Shown here: in pieces, positions 14,590-21,735 of the stretch
Layout of the letters: each line of letters opens with the position of its first letter
Numbering within the stretch: position 1 is the first letter of the stretch
Origin: an uncultured Lachnospiraceae bacterium
Lineage (GTDB): Bacteria > Bacillota > Clostridia > Lachnospirales > Lachnospiraceae
Direction of reading: 5' to 3'
Assembly (NCBI GenBank): GCA_902803745.1
Contig: CADCRB010000064.1
Coordinates: forward strand, 1 to 21,735
Length of the DNA stretch: 21,735 bases
Made by a program: the position numbers and the translations under genes
The notes under the pieces: model-generated
What the model was told of the DNA's origin: nothing
What the model saw: the letters and a program-made list of their open reading frames with translations, nothing else
Database searches by the model: none

Positions 14590-14808
14590 TTATTTATCTC
14601 TCCAGGTGATCCTGCCTTTTGTAAGATCATATGGTGACAACTCTATAGTCACCTTATCTCCTGGAAGTATCTTGATAAAATTCATACGAAGCTTTCCCGA
14701 AATATGCGCCAGAACCTCGTGACCATTTTCCAAAGTCACGCGAAACATCGCATTCGGAAGCTTCTCTACAACTTTACCCTCAACCTCAATGACATCAGCT
14801 TTTGACAT
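14590..14808 (-). CDS. infA: Translation initiation factor IF-1
   Basis: IF-1 occupies the 30S A site during initiation. The 72-residue protein is a single OB fold with KADVIEVEGKVVEKLPNAMFRVTLENG (split across 3-29), LAHISGKLRMNFIKILPGDK and the terminal DLTKGRITWRDK, the standard bacterial sequence. It starts 13 bases after adk. A separate methionine aminopeptidase gene (map), commonly found between adk and infA in Firmicutes, is absent here. Confidence 0.98.
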   Translation of the reverse strand: MSKADVIEVEGKVVEKLPNAMFRVTLENGHEVLAHISGKLRMNFIKILPGDKVTIELSPYDLTKGRITWRDK

Positions 14809-14821
14809 AAATACCTCTTAC

Positions 14822-15463
14822 TTACTCCAATATGTCTCTTATTGAATCAAAAACAGAATCAACATCCTTTGTTCCATCCACTTCATGATACACGCCTTGC
14901 TTCTTATAGTAATCCACTAAAGGCTGTGTCTGCTCGTGATATGTGGCGAGACGGTTTTTTACAGTTTCAGGCTTATCATCATCCCTTATAACAAGCTCAG
15001 AACCGCATTCATCACAGATACCTTCCTTTTTCGGCGGTATGTACTGCAAATGATAAGTTGCTCCGCATTTCAAACAGGCTCTTCTTCCGGACATTCGTTC
15101 TATTATGTTATCATCCGGTACTTCGACATTTATTGCGAAGTCTATTTTTTCTTCCAGCTTTGCAAGCTCCCTGTCCAGAGCCTCTGCCTGTGGTATTGTT
15201 CTTGGAAACCCGTCGAGAATATATCCCAAATCACAGTCATCATTCGAAACCCTGTCAAGCAGAAGTCTTACCGTTAGTTCATCCGGTACAAGCGCTCCTG
15301 CATCCATGTAGCCTTTTGCCTCTTTGCCAAGCTCTGTTCCTTCTTTTATGTTTTTTCTGAATATGTCACCTGTGGAAACATGGGGAAGTCCGTATTTTGA
15401 TGCAAGCTTTTCTGCCTGTGTTCCTTTCCCTGCTCCTGGCGCTCCAAGCATCACTATCTTCAT
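14822..15463 (-). CDS. adk: Adenylate kinase (zinc-LID form)
   Basis: Adenylate kinase interconverts ATP plus AMP with two ADP in the cytosol. The 213-residue protein has the P-loop GAPGAGKGTQ (7-16), the AMP-binding STGDIFR (30-36), and LDGFPRTIPQAEAL (83-96). The long LID contains Cys130, Cys133, Cys150 and Cys153, the structural zinc site of Gram-positive enzymes. DDDKPETVKNRL follows the LID. Its ATG overlaps the secY stop by one base (TAATG), so translation is likely coupled. Confidence 0.98.
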   Translation of the reverse strand: MKIVMLGAPGAGKGTQAEKLASKYGLPHVSTGDIFRKNIKEGTELGKEAKGYMDAGALVPDELTVRLLLDRVSNDDCDLGYILDGFPRTIPQAEALDRELAKLEEKIDFAINVEVPDDNIIERMSGRRACLKCGATYHLQYIPPKKEGICDECGSELVIRDDDKPETVKNRLATYHEQTQPLVDYYKKQGVYHEVDGTKDVDSVFDSIRDILE

Positions 15464-16782
15464 TATGATAAAAATCCTTTATAATTTCTTACTACCATCT
15501 TGGACTCTATCTGCTTTAATGTCTCAAGAATAACACCTACGATAATGATAAGAGATGTTCCCCCGAATGTAACATTGGCATTGAACGCCCCGTTGAAAAA
15601 TATAGGTATCATCGCAACTATGACAAGACCTACCGCTCCTATGAAAATGATATAGTTCAATATTCTGGTCAGATAGTCACTCGTAGGCTTTCCTGGTCTT
15701 ATTCCGGGAATAAATCCGCCCTGTTTCTTCATATTATCAGCAATCTCCAACGGATTAAATGTAATTGACGTATAGAAATACGCAAAGAAGATTACCAATA
15801 AGACATATACCAATGCTCCAAGCGTATACCACGGCATATTAACATTAAACCAGTTACCGGAGCTAAGTGCCTTAAGAATATGTCCCCAGGCTGATGTTCC
15901 TCCTGTCTTCCCGAAAAGCTGTGCAATAACCACGGGGAACTGCATTATAGAGGACGCGAAGATAATAGGAATAACATTTCCGGTATTTACCTTCAGTGGA
16001 ATATAGGTGCTGTTTCCGCCATACTGCTTCCGGCCCTGCATTTTCTTTGCATATTGCACAGGTATCCTGCGTTCAGCATCATTGAGCAGGATCGTCAGCA
16101 CTATTGTCACCAGGATTATTGCAAGAATTATCGCGCCGTTCAGTATCATATATGCCAAAGGTCTTCCTGCAACAAACATTGTATAAAGACTTGTCATATC
16201 ATCTGGTATTCTGGATATGATATTTATGGTAAGTACTATAGAAATACCGTTACCAACCCCAAACTCAGTGATCTGCTCACCGATCCACATTAAAAAAGCT
16301 GAACCCGCCGTAAGTGTCAATATGACAAGTATTACATTTAATGCATCATACTTTTCCAATATGCCCTGTCTTCCAAATCCTATCGCCATAGCAAGGGACT
16401 CAACCAGAGCAAGCCCTACCGTCACATATCTTGTGATTGCTACCAGCTTCTTTCTGCCCTCCTCACCTTCCTTGTGCATTTCCTCAAGCGCCGGAATTGC
16501 AATGGTAAGGAGCTGTATTATTATGCTGGAAGTAATATACGGAGTGATGTTAAGCGCAAAAAGAGACATGTTCTCAAAAGAACCACCCGTAAACGCATTA
16601 AAAAAATTAAAGGAATCAGAATCACCAGTTATTTGGGAGAACCATTCCGCAAAGAAGTCCCTGTTTATTCCCGGAACAGGAAGCTGACAGCCTAATCGAA
16701 CCACTATCAGCATCAAGAATGTAAAGATTATTCCGTTTCTGATATCCTTGATCTTGAAAGCATTTTTAACTGTTTCAAACAT
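15463..16782 (-). CDS. secY: Protein translocase subunit SecY
   Basis: SecY forms the protein-conducting channel with SecE and SecG in the cytoplasmic membrane. The 439-residue protein has ten predicted membrane helices. Family landmarks include LGCQLPVPGIN early on, FNFFNAFTGGSFENMSLFAL (plug region and helix 2), GNGISIVLTINIISRIP, and the basic cytoplasmic loop RRIPVQYAKKMQGRKQYGG. ADNMKKQGGFIPGIRPG, also a cytoplasmic SecA/ribosome contact loop, comes later. The length is normal. The start overlaps the rplO stop by one base (TGATG) and its stop overlaps adk. Confidence 0.98.
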   Translation of the reverse strand: MFETVKNAFKIKDIRNGIIFTFLMLIVVRLGCQLPVPGINRDFFAEWFSQITGDSDSFNFFNAFTGGSFENMSLFALNITPYITSSIIIQLLTIAIPALEEMHKEGEEGRKKLVAITRYVTVGLALVESLAMAIGFGRQGILEKYDALNVILVILTLTAGSAFLMWIGEQITEFGVGNGISIVLTINIISRIPDDMTSLYTMFVAGRPLAYMILNGAIILAIILVTIVLTILLNDAERRIPVQYAKKMQGRKQYGGNSTYIPLKVNTGNVIPIIFASSIMQFPVVIAQLFGKTGGTSAWGHILKALSSGNWFNVNMPWYTLGALVYVLLVIFFAYFYTSITFNPLEIADNMKKQGGFIPGIRPGKPTSDYLTRILNYIIFIGAVGLVIVAMIPIFFNGAFNANVTFGGTSLIIIVGVILETLKQIESKMVVRNYKGFLS

Positions 16783-17222
16783 CAGATCACCTCGGCTTTT
16801 CCACCTGCTGCTTCAATCTTCTGCTTTGCGGACTCCGAAAAAGCATTTGCTTTTACGGTAAGTTTTTTAGTTATATCTCCGTTACCAAGGATCTTCAAAC
16901 CATCTCTGATATCTTTAATGATACCTCTTTCGATAAGATCTTCGCTTACAACGGTTTCCCCATCATTATAATACTGATCCAGCTGAGAAACGTTAAGAGT
17001 AACGATATCCTTATGGTTATAGTTCTTAAATCCCCTCTTGGGAAGCCGTCTGTATAAGGGCATCTGACCGCCCTCAAATCCTATACGTGGAGCACCGGAT
17101 CTTGCTTTCTGACCTTTATGGCCGTATCCTGCAGTCTTCCCGTTTCCTGAAGCATGACCGCGTCCTTTTCTGTATCTGGAGTGCTTTGAACCGGCTGCCG
17201 GTCCTATCTCATGAAGTTCCAT
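16782..17222 (-). CDS. rplO: 50S ribosomal protein L15
   Basis: L15 is a late-assembling large-subunit protein that contacts many 23S rRNA helices. The protein has 146 residues: a glycine- and arginine-rich N-terminal extension (GSKHSRYRKGRGHASGNGKT, then GHKGQKARSG), the GFEGGQMPLYRRLPKRGF motif, and a C-terminal domain ending with SAKQKIEAAGGKAEVI. All are typical. GAAAGGAG precedes the ATG. A 57-base spacer separates it from rpmD and holds nothing recognisable. Confidence 0.98.
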   Translation of the reverse strand: MELHEIGPAAGSKHSRYRKGRGHASGNGKTAGYGHKGQKARSGAPRIGFEGGQMPLYRRLPKRGFKNYNHKDIVTLNVSQLDQYYNDGETVVSEDLIERGIIKDIRDGLKILGNGDITKKLTVKANAFSESAKQKIEAAGGKAEVI

Positions 17223-17279
17223 TTATCAGTTTCTCCTTTCGCTAAACGCAGGGCTAAGCCCCACTCGACCTAAATAGTA

Positions 17280-17468
17280 TTACTCTTCTATCTCTTCAAC
17301 CTTAAGAAGATGCTTTACCTGATGTATCATTCCTCTGATGGCATCATTATCCGGTTGAACTACGGTATGGTATGTCTTATGCAGACCTAATGCCTTGACT
17401 GTCTTCTTGTGCTTGGGCAAAGCCGCTATTGTGGATTTTGCCAGCGTGATCTTTAACTTTTTAGCCAT
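17280..17468 (-). CDS. rpmD: 50S ribosomal protein L30
   Basis: L30 is a small large-subunit protein. At 62 residues it is the usual bacterial length. KITLAKSTIAALPKHKKTV (6-24) and ALGLHKTYHTVVQPDNDAIR, followed by GMIHQVKHLLKVEEI, match the family. The ATG overlaps the rpsE stop by one base (TAATG). Confidence 0.97.
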   Translation of the reverse strand: MAKKLKITLAKSTIAALPKHKKTVKALGLHKTYHTVVQPDNDAIRGMIHQVKHLLKVEEIEE

Positions 17469-18004
17469 TATGCACGCACCTCCTCAACGGACTTCCCTCT
17501 CTTACGAGCTACCTCTTCCGGGGATGATATCTGCTTTAATGCATCTATTGCAGCTAGTACTACATTCTGCTTGTTATTTGATCCGAGGGATTTCGTACGT
17601 ATATTTCTTATTCCGGAAAGCTCACAAACTATACGCGCAGGTCCTCCTGCAATTATACCTGTTCCTTCAGGAGCTCTTTTCAGTAAAATTTCAGCTCCTC
17701 CGAAATGACCAATAAAGTCATGAGCTATGGATCCGTTTTCATCAAGAGCAACAGATATCATATGCTTTTTGGCATCCTCCCTGCCCTTACGTATAGCTTC
17801 GGGTATCTCGGTTGCTTTTCCAAGTCCTACGCCAACATGTCCATCTTTGTCTCCTACTACCACAAGGGTTGAGAAGCGCATATTACGACCACCTTTAACG
17901 ACCTTTGTGACTCTCTTGATAGTAACGACCTTATCTTCAAGTCCATCATCAGGTTCTCTGTCGTTTCTGGAATTCCTTCTTCTGTCTCTGTTATCTGCTT
18001 CCAT
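17468..18004 (-). CDS. rpsE: 30S ribosomal protein S5
   Basis: S5 lies near the mRNA entry site and affects decoding accuracy. It has 178 residues. A charged N-terminal tail (about 1-22, rich in Arg, Asp and Asn) precedes the double-stranded-RNA-binding-like domain with VVKGGRNMRFSTLVVVGD. GHVGVGLGKATEIPEAIRKG and the C-terminal RAPEGTGIIAGGPARIV and SLGSNNKQNVV follow. GGGAAGGAG precedes the ATG. Confidence 0.98.
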   Translation of the reverse strand: MEADNRDRRRNSRNDREPDDGLEDKVVTIKRVTKVVKGGRNMRFSTLVVVGDKDGHVGVGLGKATEIPEAIRKGREDAKKHMISVALDENGSIAHDFIGHFGGAEILLKRAPEGTGIIAGGPARIVCELSGIRNIRTKSLGSNNKQNVVLAAIDALKQISSPEEVARKRGKSVEEVRA

Positions 18005-18020
18005 CTGTCCACTCCTTCCC

Positions 18021-18389
18021 TTAGAATTTTAGTCCGGCTTCACGGGCTGCATCGGCAAGCGCCTGAATCTTGCCATGATATACAAAGCCGCCTCTGTCAA
18101 ATACAACTTCTTCTATCCCTTTTGCCTTGGCACGCTCTGCAATGACCTTTCCTACGCACTCGGCAGCTTCTTTATTGTCAGTATACTGAATTTTGCTCCT
18201 GACATCCTTTTCCACTGTAGATGCAGCAGTCAGAGTATTCCCGGCTTCATCATCTATAATCTGCGCATAGATATTCTTATTACTTCTGAAAACTGCAAGT
18301 CTCGGCCTCTCTGCAGTGCCGCTGAAACGATTCCTTATGCGCATATGTTTTTTCTCACGCACCTTGGCTCTTGATTTCTTCTTGATCAT
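18021..18389 (-). CDS. rplR: 50S ribosomal protein L18
   Basis: L18 binds 5S rRNA with L5 and helps form the central protuberance. The 122-residue protein has a basic start (MIKKKSRAKVREKKHMRIRN), then GTAERPRLAVFRSNKNIYAQ, and VVFDRGGFVYHGKIQALADAA near the end, all conserved. GGAAAGGAAAG is the ribosome binding site. It lies between rplF and rpsE as expected. Confidence 0.98.
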   Translation of the reverse strand: MIKKKSRAKVREKKHMRIRNRFSGTAERPRLAVFRSNKNIYAQIIDDEAGNTLTAASTVEKDVRSKIQYTDNKEAAECVGKVIAERAKAKGIEEVVFDRGGFVYHGKIQALADAAREAGLKF

Positions 18390-18429
18390 ATCTTTCCTTT
18401 CCGCATAAAAAGAATTTGCTCTTTATGTC

Positions 18430-18969
18430 TTATTTTTTACCGGTCTTTCCGACTTTACGCCTGATCACCTCATTGGAATATTTAATACCCTTGCCCTTAT
18501 AGGGTTCAGGCGGTCTCTTATCTCTGATGACCGCAGCATACTGACCGACCGCTTCCTTGCTTATTCCTGAAACTATGATCTGATTATCTTTGACCTCTGT
18601 CGTGATACCCTCGGGATCCTCCATCTCTATAGGATGCGAGTAACCAAGCGAAAGTGTGAGCTTTTTACCCTGCTTTGCTGCTCTGTATCCTACTCCGTTT
18701 ATCTCAAGAGTCTTGCTGTATCCTTCCGTAACTCCGATAACCATGTTATTAATGAGAGATCTCGTGAGTCCATGTAACGCCCTGTTCTCTTTCTCGTCAT
18801 TGGGCCTCTCAACGGTTAGCTCTCCATTCTCCTGCTTTATGGTCAGTACCGACGGAAGGGCTCTTTTCAGCTCTCCCTTTGGACCTTTAACCGTCACTTC
18901 ATTATTTTCTGCCACATTGACCGTCACCCCCGACGGTATGGCGATAGGCATTTTTCCGATTCGTGACAT
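18430..18969 (-). CDS. rplF: 50S ribosomal protein L6
   Basis: L6 sits near the base of the L7/L12 stalk and contacts the sarcin-ricin loop region. The 179-residue protein starts MSRIGKMPIAIPSGVTV and contains VKGPKGELKRALP, LINNMVIGVTEGYSKTLEI and GVGYRAAKQGKKLTLSLGYSHP (split here across two repeats of the fold). It ends with KRPPEPYKGKGIKYSNEV. The sequence is standard and complete. AAGGAGG lies before the ATG. Confidence 0.98.
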   Translation of the reverse strand: MSRIGKMPIAIPSGVTVNVAENNEVTVKGPKGELKRALPSVLTIKQENGELTVERPNDEKENRALHGLTRSLINNMVIGVTEGYSKTLEINGVGYRAAKQGKKLTLSLGYSHPIEMEDPEGITTEVKDNQIIVSGISKEAVGQYAAVIRDKRPPEPYKGKGIKYSNEVIRRKVGKTGKK

Positions 18970-18993
18970 GCCCGCAATCCTCCTTGTGTATTT

Positions 18994-19401
18994 TTACCAT
19001 ACGAAAGCAAGAACTTCTCCGCCAACGCCGAGCTCTCTCGCCTTCTTGTCAGTTACTACTCCCTTATTAGTAGAGATAATGGCCACTCCAAGTCCGCCAA
19101 GCACCTTTGGCAGATCATCGCGACCTGCATAAACACGCAGTCCGGGCTTGGATATCCTTTTCAGGCCTGTAAGAACTTTCTCCTTTTTATTATCGTTGTA
19201 CTTCAGCTCAATCCTGATATTCTTAAAGTCGTTCACTGCATCTACGAGTTCAAAACTCCTGATATACCCCTCGTCCAGAAGAATGCCCGCTATGGCAAGC
19301 TTCATCTTTGATGCAGGGATCTCGACTGTATCATGTTTTGCAGTATTTGCATTACGTATTCTTGTAAGCATATCTGCAATCGGATCATTAGTCGTAAGCA
19401 T
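18994..19401 (-). CDS. rpsH: 30S ribosomal protein S8
   Basis: S8 binds 16S rRNA helix 21 and in E. coli also represses the spc operon at the L5 start. The protein has 135 residues: TTNDPIADMLTRIRNAN (3-19), the YNDNKKEKVLTGLKRISKPG region, and the C-terminal GVAIISTNKGVVTDKKARE and GGEVLAFVW. This is a full family match. AAAGGAG precedes the ATG. Confidence 0.98.
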   Translation of the reverse strand: MLTTNDPIADMLTRIRNANTAKHDTVEIPASKMKLAIAGILLDEGYIRSFELVDAVNDFKNIRIELKYNDNKKEKVLTGLKRISKPGLRVYAGRDDLPKVLGGLGVAIISTNKGVVTDKKARELGVGGEVLAFVW

Positions 19402-19421
19402 TTATTTGATCTCCTTTCTTA

Positions 19422-19607
19422 TTACCATGAAGCTTTTCTTATTCCGGGTATCTGCCCCTTATAGGCCAACTCTCTAAAGCAAATACGGCAGATACCGTAT
19501 TTCCTGAGAACGGCATGAGGACGTCCGCATATCCTGCAGCGAGTATATGCCCTTGTTGAGAACTTGGGCTTTCTTTGCTGCTTTCTTTTCATCGATAATT
19601 TTGCCAT
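19422..19607 (-). CDS. rpsZ: 30S ribosomal protein S14, type Z (zinc-binding)
   Basis: The 61-residue protein starts MAKLSMKRKQQRKPKF. It has two CxxC pairs (Cys24/Cys27 in CRICGRP, Cys40/Cys43 in CRICFREL) that form a zinc ribbon, then QIPGIRKASW. This is the short zinc form found in most Firmicutes. The chosen ATG is one base after the rplE stop, with AGGAGG inside the end of rplE. An in-frame ATG eight codons upstream would lie within rplE and is not a plausible start. Confidence 0.98.
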   Translation of the reverse strand: MAKLSMKRKQQRKPKFSTRAYTRCRICGRPHAVLRKYGICRICFRELAYKGQIPGIRKASW

Positions 19608-19608
19608 A

Positions 19609-20160
19609 TTATACTGCCTCCTGTTTCTCAAACGGCATATTAAAGAGTCTTAAAAGCTCCCTTGCCTCTTCATCTGTCTTTGCCGTGGTAACTATTATCA
19701 CATCCATTCCCCTGATCTTATCAATCTTGTCATACTCAATCTCAGGGAATATAATCTGCTCTTTTATCCCGAGCGCATAGTTACCCCTGCCGTCAAATGA
19801 ATTAGCGGATACCCCCCTGAAGTCACGGACTCTGGGAAGGGCAAGATTCACAAGCCGATCAAGAAAATCATACATCTTATCGCCTCTAAGTGTCACCTTG
19901 CACCCGATCTTCATGCCTTCTCTTATTTTAAAGTTAGCTACCGCCTTCTTTGCCTTTGTCGTAACAACATGCTGTCCGGTGATCTTCTCAAGATCCGTTA
20001 CTGCCGAATCAAGGAGCTTTGCATTGTCTTTAGCTTCACCAACTCCCATGTTTACAACAATCTTTTCGAGTTTGGGAATCTCCATGACATTCTTATATCC
20101 AAATTTCTTCTGCATGGCATCCTTTATTTCATTACTGTATATCTCTTTATATCTGCTCAA
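19609..20160 (-). CDS. rplE: 50S ribosomal protein L5
   Basis: L5 binds 5S rRNA and bridges to S13. It has 183 residues. MEIPKLEKIVVNMGVGEA, TGQHVVTTKAKKAVANFKIR and the LPRVRDFRGVSANSFDGRGN and LGIKEQIIFPEIEYDKIDK blocks are conserved. The start codon is TTG at 20160, eight bases after GGAGG, giving SRYKEIYSNEI as the mature N-terminal stretch. No ATG is available at that position. Confidence 0.97.
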   Translation of the reverse strand: MSRYKEIYSNEIKDAMQKKFGYKNVMEIPKLEKIVVNMGVGEAKDNAKLLDSAVTDLEKITGQHVVTTKAKKAVANFKIREGMKIGCKVTLRGDKMYDFLDRLVNLALPRVRDFRGVSANSFDGRGNYALGIKEQIIFPEIEYDKIDKIRGMDVIIVTTAKTDEEARELLRLFNMPFEKQEAV

Positions 20161-20176
20161 TTTTCAGGCCTCCTTA

Positions 20177-20488
20177 TCAGTCTATGACTTCGCCGGTTGA
20201 CTTGGCGATGCGGACCTTCTTGTCACCGTTAATTTGGAAGCCTACACGTGTGGGCTTGCCATTATGTACATACATCACATTTGATATATCAATGGTTCCT
20301 TCTTTGTGTGTAATCCCCCCACCAGGGTTACCAGCCGAGGGCTTTTCATGCTTTGTAAGCATATTGACCCCTTCAACTACGAGTCTGCCGTGCTTTCTGT
20401 CTACAGAGAGTACTTTTCCCTGCTTCCCTTTATTTCTGCCGGCTATGACCTGAACGGTATCTCCTTTTTTTATCTTAAGTGTCGCCAT
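20177..20488 (-). CDS. rplX: 50S ribosomal protein L24
   Basis: L24 is an early assembly protein bound to the 5' end of 23S rRNA. Starting at ATG 20488 it has 103 residues: a KOW domain with KIKKGDTVQVIAGRNKGKQG and LVVEGVNMLTKHEKPS, followed by GTIDISNVMYVHNGKPTRVG. The frame is open ten codons further upstream, but that stretch contains the AAGGAGG ribosome binding site itself, so the shorter start is correct. Confidence 0.97.
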   Translation of the reverse strand: MATLKIKKGDTVQVIAGRNKGKQGKVLSVDRKHGRLVVEGVNMLTKHEKPSAGNPGGGITHKEGTIDISNVMYVHNGKPTRVGFQINGDKKVRIAKSTGEVID

Positions 20489-20498
20489 GATGACCTCC

Positions 20499-20867
20499 TT
20501 ATAAGACCTCGGGCGCAAGCGATACGATCTTCATAAACTGTTTATCACGAAGCTCTCTCGCTACGGGTCCGAATATACGTGTTCCTCTTGGCGTGTTGTC
20601 ATCCTTAATTATGACTGCCGCATTCTCATCAAAACGGATATATGATCCGTCTTTACGGCGTATGGATTTGACAGTGCGTACCACTACAGCTTTCACAACA
20701 TCACCTTTTTTTACTACTCCACCGGGTGTCGCATCCTTAACTGTAGCCGTGATTATATCACCAACACTGGCATATCTCCTTGTTGAGCCTCCCATAACCC
20801 TGATGGTAAGGAGCTCTTTTGCGCCGGTATTATCGGCAACTCTGAGTCTTGATTCCTGCTGTACCAT
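20499..20867 (-). CDS. rplN: 50S ribosomal protein L14
   Basis: L14 lies at the subunit interface and binds 16S and 23S rRNA bridges. The protein has 122 residues. MVQQESRLRVADNTGAKEL, GDIITATVKDATPGG, VRTVKSIRRKDGSYIRFDEN and RGTRIFGPVARELRDKQFMK are all standard. AAAGGAG precedes the ATG. Confidence 0.98.
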   Translation of the reverse strand: MVQQESRLRVADNTGAKELLTIRVMGGSTRRYASVGDIITATVKDATPGGVVKKGDVVKAVVVRTVKSIRRKDGSYIRFDENAAVIIKDDNTPRGTRIFGPVARELRDKQFMKIVSLAPEVL

Positions 20868-20885
20868 TTTTTGCTCCTTTCAGGT

Positions 20886-21143
20886 TTACTTTGCCCGCTC
20901 TATAATCTCTACGAGTCTCCATCTCTTGGTTTTCGACAGAGGTCTCGTTTCCATTACTTTAACTGTATCTCCGACATTCGCCTCATTGTTCTCATCATGA
21001 GCATGAAGCTTATAAGTACGTTTTACGATCTTCTTGTAAAGGGGATGACGTACATTGTCCTGCACAGCCACGGTAATGGTTTTGTCCATCTTGTTGCTTG
21101 TGACCTTTCCTGTACGGTTGTTGCTCAGATTTCTCTCTTCCAC
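20886..21143 (-). CDS. rpsQ: 30S ribosomal protein S17
   Basis: S17 is a primary 16S rRNA-binding OB-fold protein. It has 85 residues, with RTGKVTSNKMDKTITVAV (10-27), HPLYKKIVKRTYKLHAHDE and DTVKVMETRPLSKTKRWRLV conserved. The start codon is GTG at 21143, a few bases after AAAGGAG. It lies 17 bases downstream of rpmC. Confidence 0.97.
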   Translation of the reverse strand: MEERNLSNNRTGKVTSNKMDKTITVAVQDNVRHPLYKKIVKRTYKLHAHDENNEANVGDTVKVMETRPLSKTKRWRLVEIIERAK

Positions 21144-21160
21144 GTTTATCTCCTTTCCGA

Positions 21161-21367
21161 TCAGGCTTCTGCCGATTTCTCGGTGATGACCGTCTGAATA
21201 CGTGCTATATTCTTTCTTACCTCCTTGATGCGGGACGTGTTATCAAGCTGGTTCGTCGCATTCTGAAAACGAAGGTTAAAAAGCTCTTTCTTTGCTGCGG
21301 TGAGATCGCCCTTAAGCTCTGTTCCTGACTTTGCCCTGAGATCTTCCATATATTTATCTGATTTCAG
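21161..21367 (-). CDS. rpmC: 50S ribosomal protein L29, probable CUG start
   Basis: L29 is a small helical large-subunit protein near the exit tunnel. The conserved block KKELFNLRFQNATNQLDNT and the tail IKEVRKNIARIQTVI identify it. The first ATG (21349) would give only 62 residues and lacks a nearby ribosome binding site. Six codons upstream in the same frame is CTG (21367-21365), nine bases after AGGCGG. That start adds MKSDKY, restoring a 68-residue product with the N-terminal helix relatives have, and overlaps the rplP stop as CTGA. I therefore prefer CTG. The gene identity is certain; the start is inference. Confidence 0.9.
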   Translation of the reverse strand: MKSDKYMEDLRAKSGTELKGDLTAAKKELFNLRFQNATNQLDNTSRIKEVRKNIARIQTVITEKSAEA

Positions 21368-21735
21368 TAGTTGTCACCGCCTTTCGCCGCCACCTCTGCA
21401 GCAAGATCAGCCTTGGAATAGATCTTGCACTTGCAGGGAAGCTTATGTGAAGCCAGTCTTAATGCTTCTCTTGCGATATCCTCAGATACGCCTGCTATCT
21501 CAAACATTACTCTTCCGGGTTTTACAACGGCAACCCAATACTCCAGTGCGCCCTTTCCGGATCCCATTCTGGTCTCGGCAGGCTTTGCCGTAACCGGCTT
21601 GTCAGGAAAAATCTTTATCCATACCTGACCGCCACGCTTGATGTATCTTGTCATAGCTACACGGGCTGCCTCTATCTGATTTGACTTAATCCAGCAAGGT
21701 TCGGTTGCTACAAGACCAAACTCACCATAGCTGAT
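21364..21735 (-). CDS. rplP: 50S ribosomal protein L16 (N-terminus outside window)
   Basis: L16 helps position A-site tRNA and is assembled late. The frame runs from the right edge to TGA at 21364, giving 123 residues; roughly the first 20 to 40 residues lie beyond the window. The visible part begins ISYGEFGLVATEPCWIKSNQ, then IEAARVAMTRYIKRGGQVWI, FPDKPVTAKPAETRMGSGKG and VKPGRVMFEIAGVSEDIARE. It closes with an alanine- and lysine-rich tail of about 15 residues past LPCKCKIYSK. The internal ATG at 21654 is not the start, because conserved L16 sequence continues upstream of it. Its last codons contain the ribosome binding site of rpmC. Confidence 0.98.
   Translation of the reverse strand: MSYGEFGLVATEPCWIKSNQIEAARVAMTRYIKRGGQVWIKIFPDKPVTAKPAETRMGSGKGALEYWVAVVKPGRVMFEIAGVSEDIAREALRLASHKLPCKCKIYSKADLAAEVAAKGGDNY
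21374..21383 (-). promoter_or_regulatory. Ribosome binding site that decides the rpmC start
   Basis: On the minus strand AAGGCGGTGA (21383-21374) matches the AAGGAGGTGA anti-16S consensus at nine of ten bases. Its GG-rich core stands nine bases before the CTG at 21367 but 27 bases before the first ATG at 21349, so it supports initiation at CTG. Confidence 0.7.

Noticed and set aside
1..21735. CRISPR arrays, tRNA or rRNA genes, insertion sequences, prophage attachment sites
   Set aside because: No direct-repeat array, cloverleaf, transposase or integrase reading frame, or flanking duplication was seen; coding sequence fills nearly all of the window.

Overview
The window looks like chromosomal DNA from an anaerobic Clostridia-type Firmicute, most likely a Lachnospiraceae member of the Butyrivibrio/Pseudobutyrivibrio kind. 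The evidence is a type-Z zinc S14, a zinc-free S4, a zinc-LID adenylate kinase, strong AGGAGG ribosome binding sites, an ecfA1-ecfA2-ecfT block directly after rplQ, an enlarged L17, and a FliD-like protein of a type I associate with Lachnospiraceae. The genus is inference from protein sequence and gene order.

Right two thirds (about 11.2-21.7 kb, all minus strand): the end of the S10 operon, then the spc and alpha operons. In transcription order these are rplP (cut by the window edge), rpmC, rpsQ, rplN, rplX, rplE, rpsZ/rpsN, rpsH, rplF, rplR, rpsE, rpmD, rplO, secY, adk, infA, rpmJ, rpsM, rpsK, rpsD, rpoA and rplQ. Spacing is tight, with several one-base stop/start overlaps. A sigma-A-type promoter lies between infA and rpmJ, and a strong intrinsic terminator follows rplQ. 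No map gene sits between adk and infA.

Middle (about 2.9-11.2 kb, minus strand): ecfA1, ecfA2 and ecfT (energizing module of an ECF vitamin/metal transporter), a polytopic GT-C-like membrane protein, a DPM1-like family 2 glycosyltransferase, truA, and a 759-residue aconitase-superfamily hydratase. Genes overlap or sit a few bases apart, so this appears to be one transcription unit. The familiar ecfT-truA linkage is interrupted here by two envelope-glycan genes, and rplM-rpsI does not follow truA.

Left end (1-2.9 kb): the N-terminal piece of a membrane protein (minus strand, running off the window), a FliD-like flagellar hook-associated protein (minus), and a divergent glycosyltransferase-TPR protein (plus). 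The last has a near-consensus promoter placed so that its mRNA would be leaderless. It converges on the hydratase gene with only 8 bases between stop codons.

No rRNA, tRNA, CRISPR array, insertion sequence or prophage was seen, and no gene-free stretch exceeds about 190 bases. I see no clearly new multi-gene system. The best leads are a probable CUG start for rpmC, the leaderless glycosyltransferase, the glycan-gene insertion before truA, the terminator abutting ecfA1, and the palindrome and hairpin at the alpha-operon promoter.
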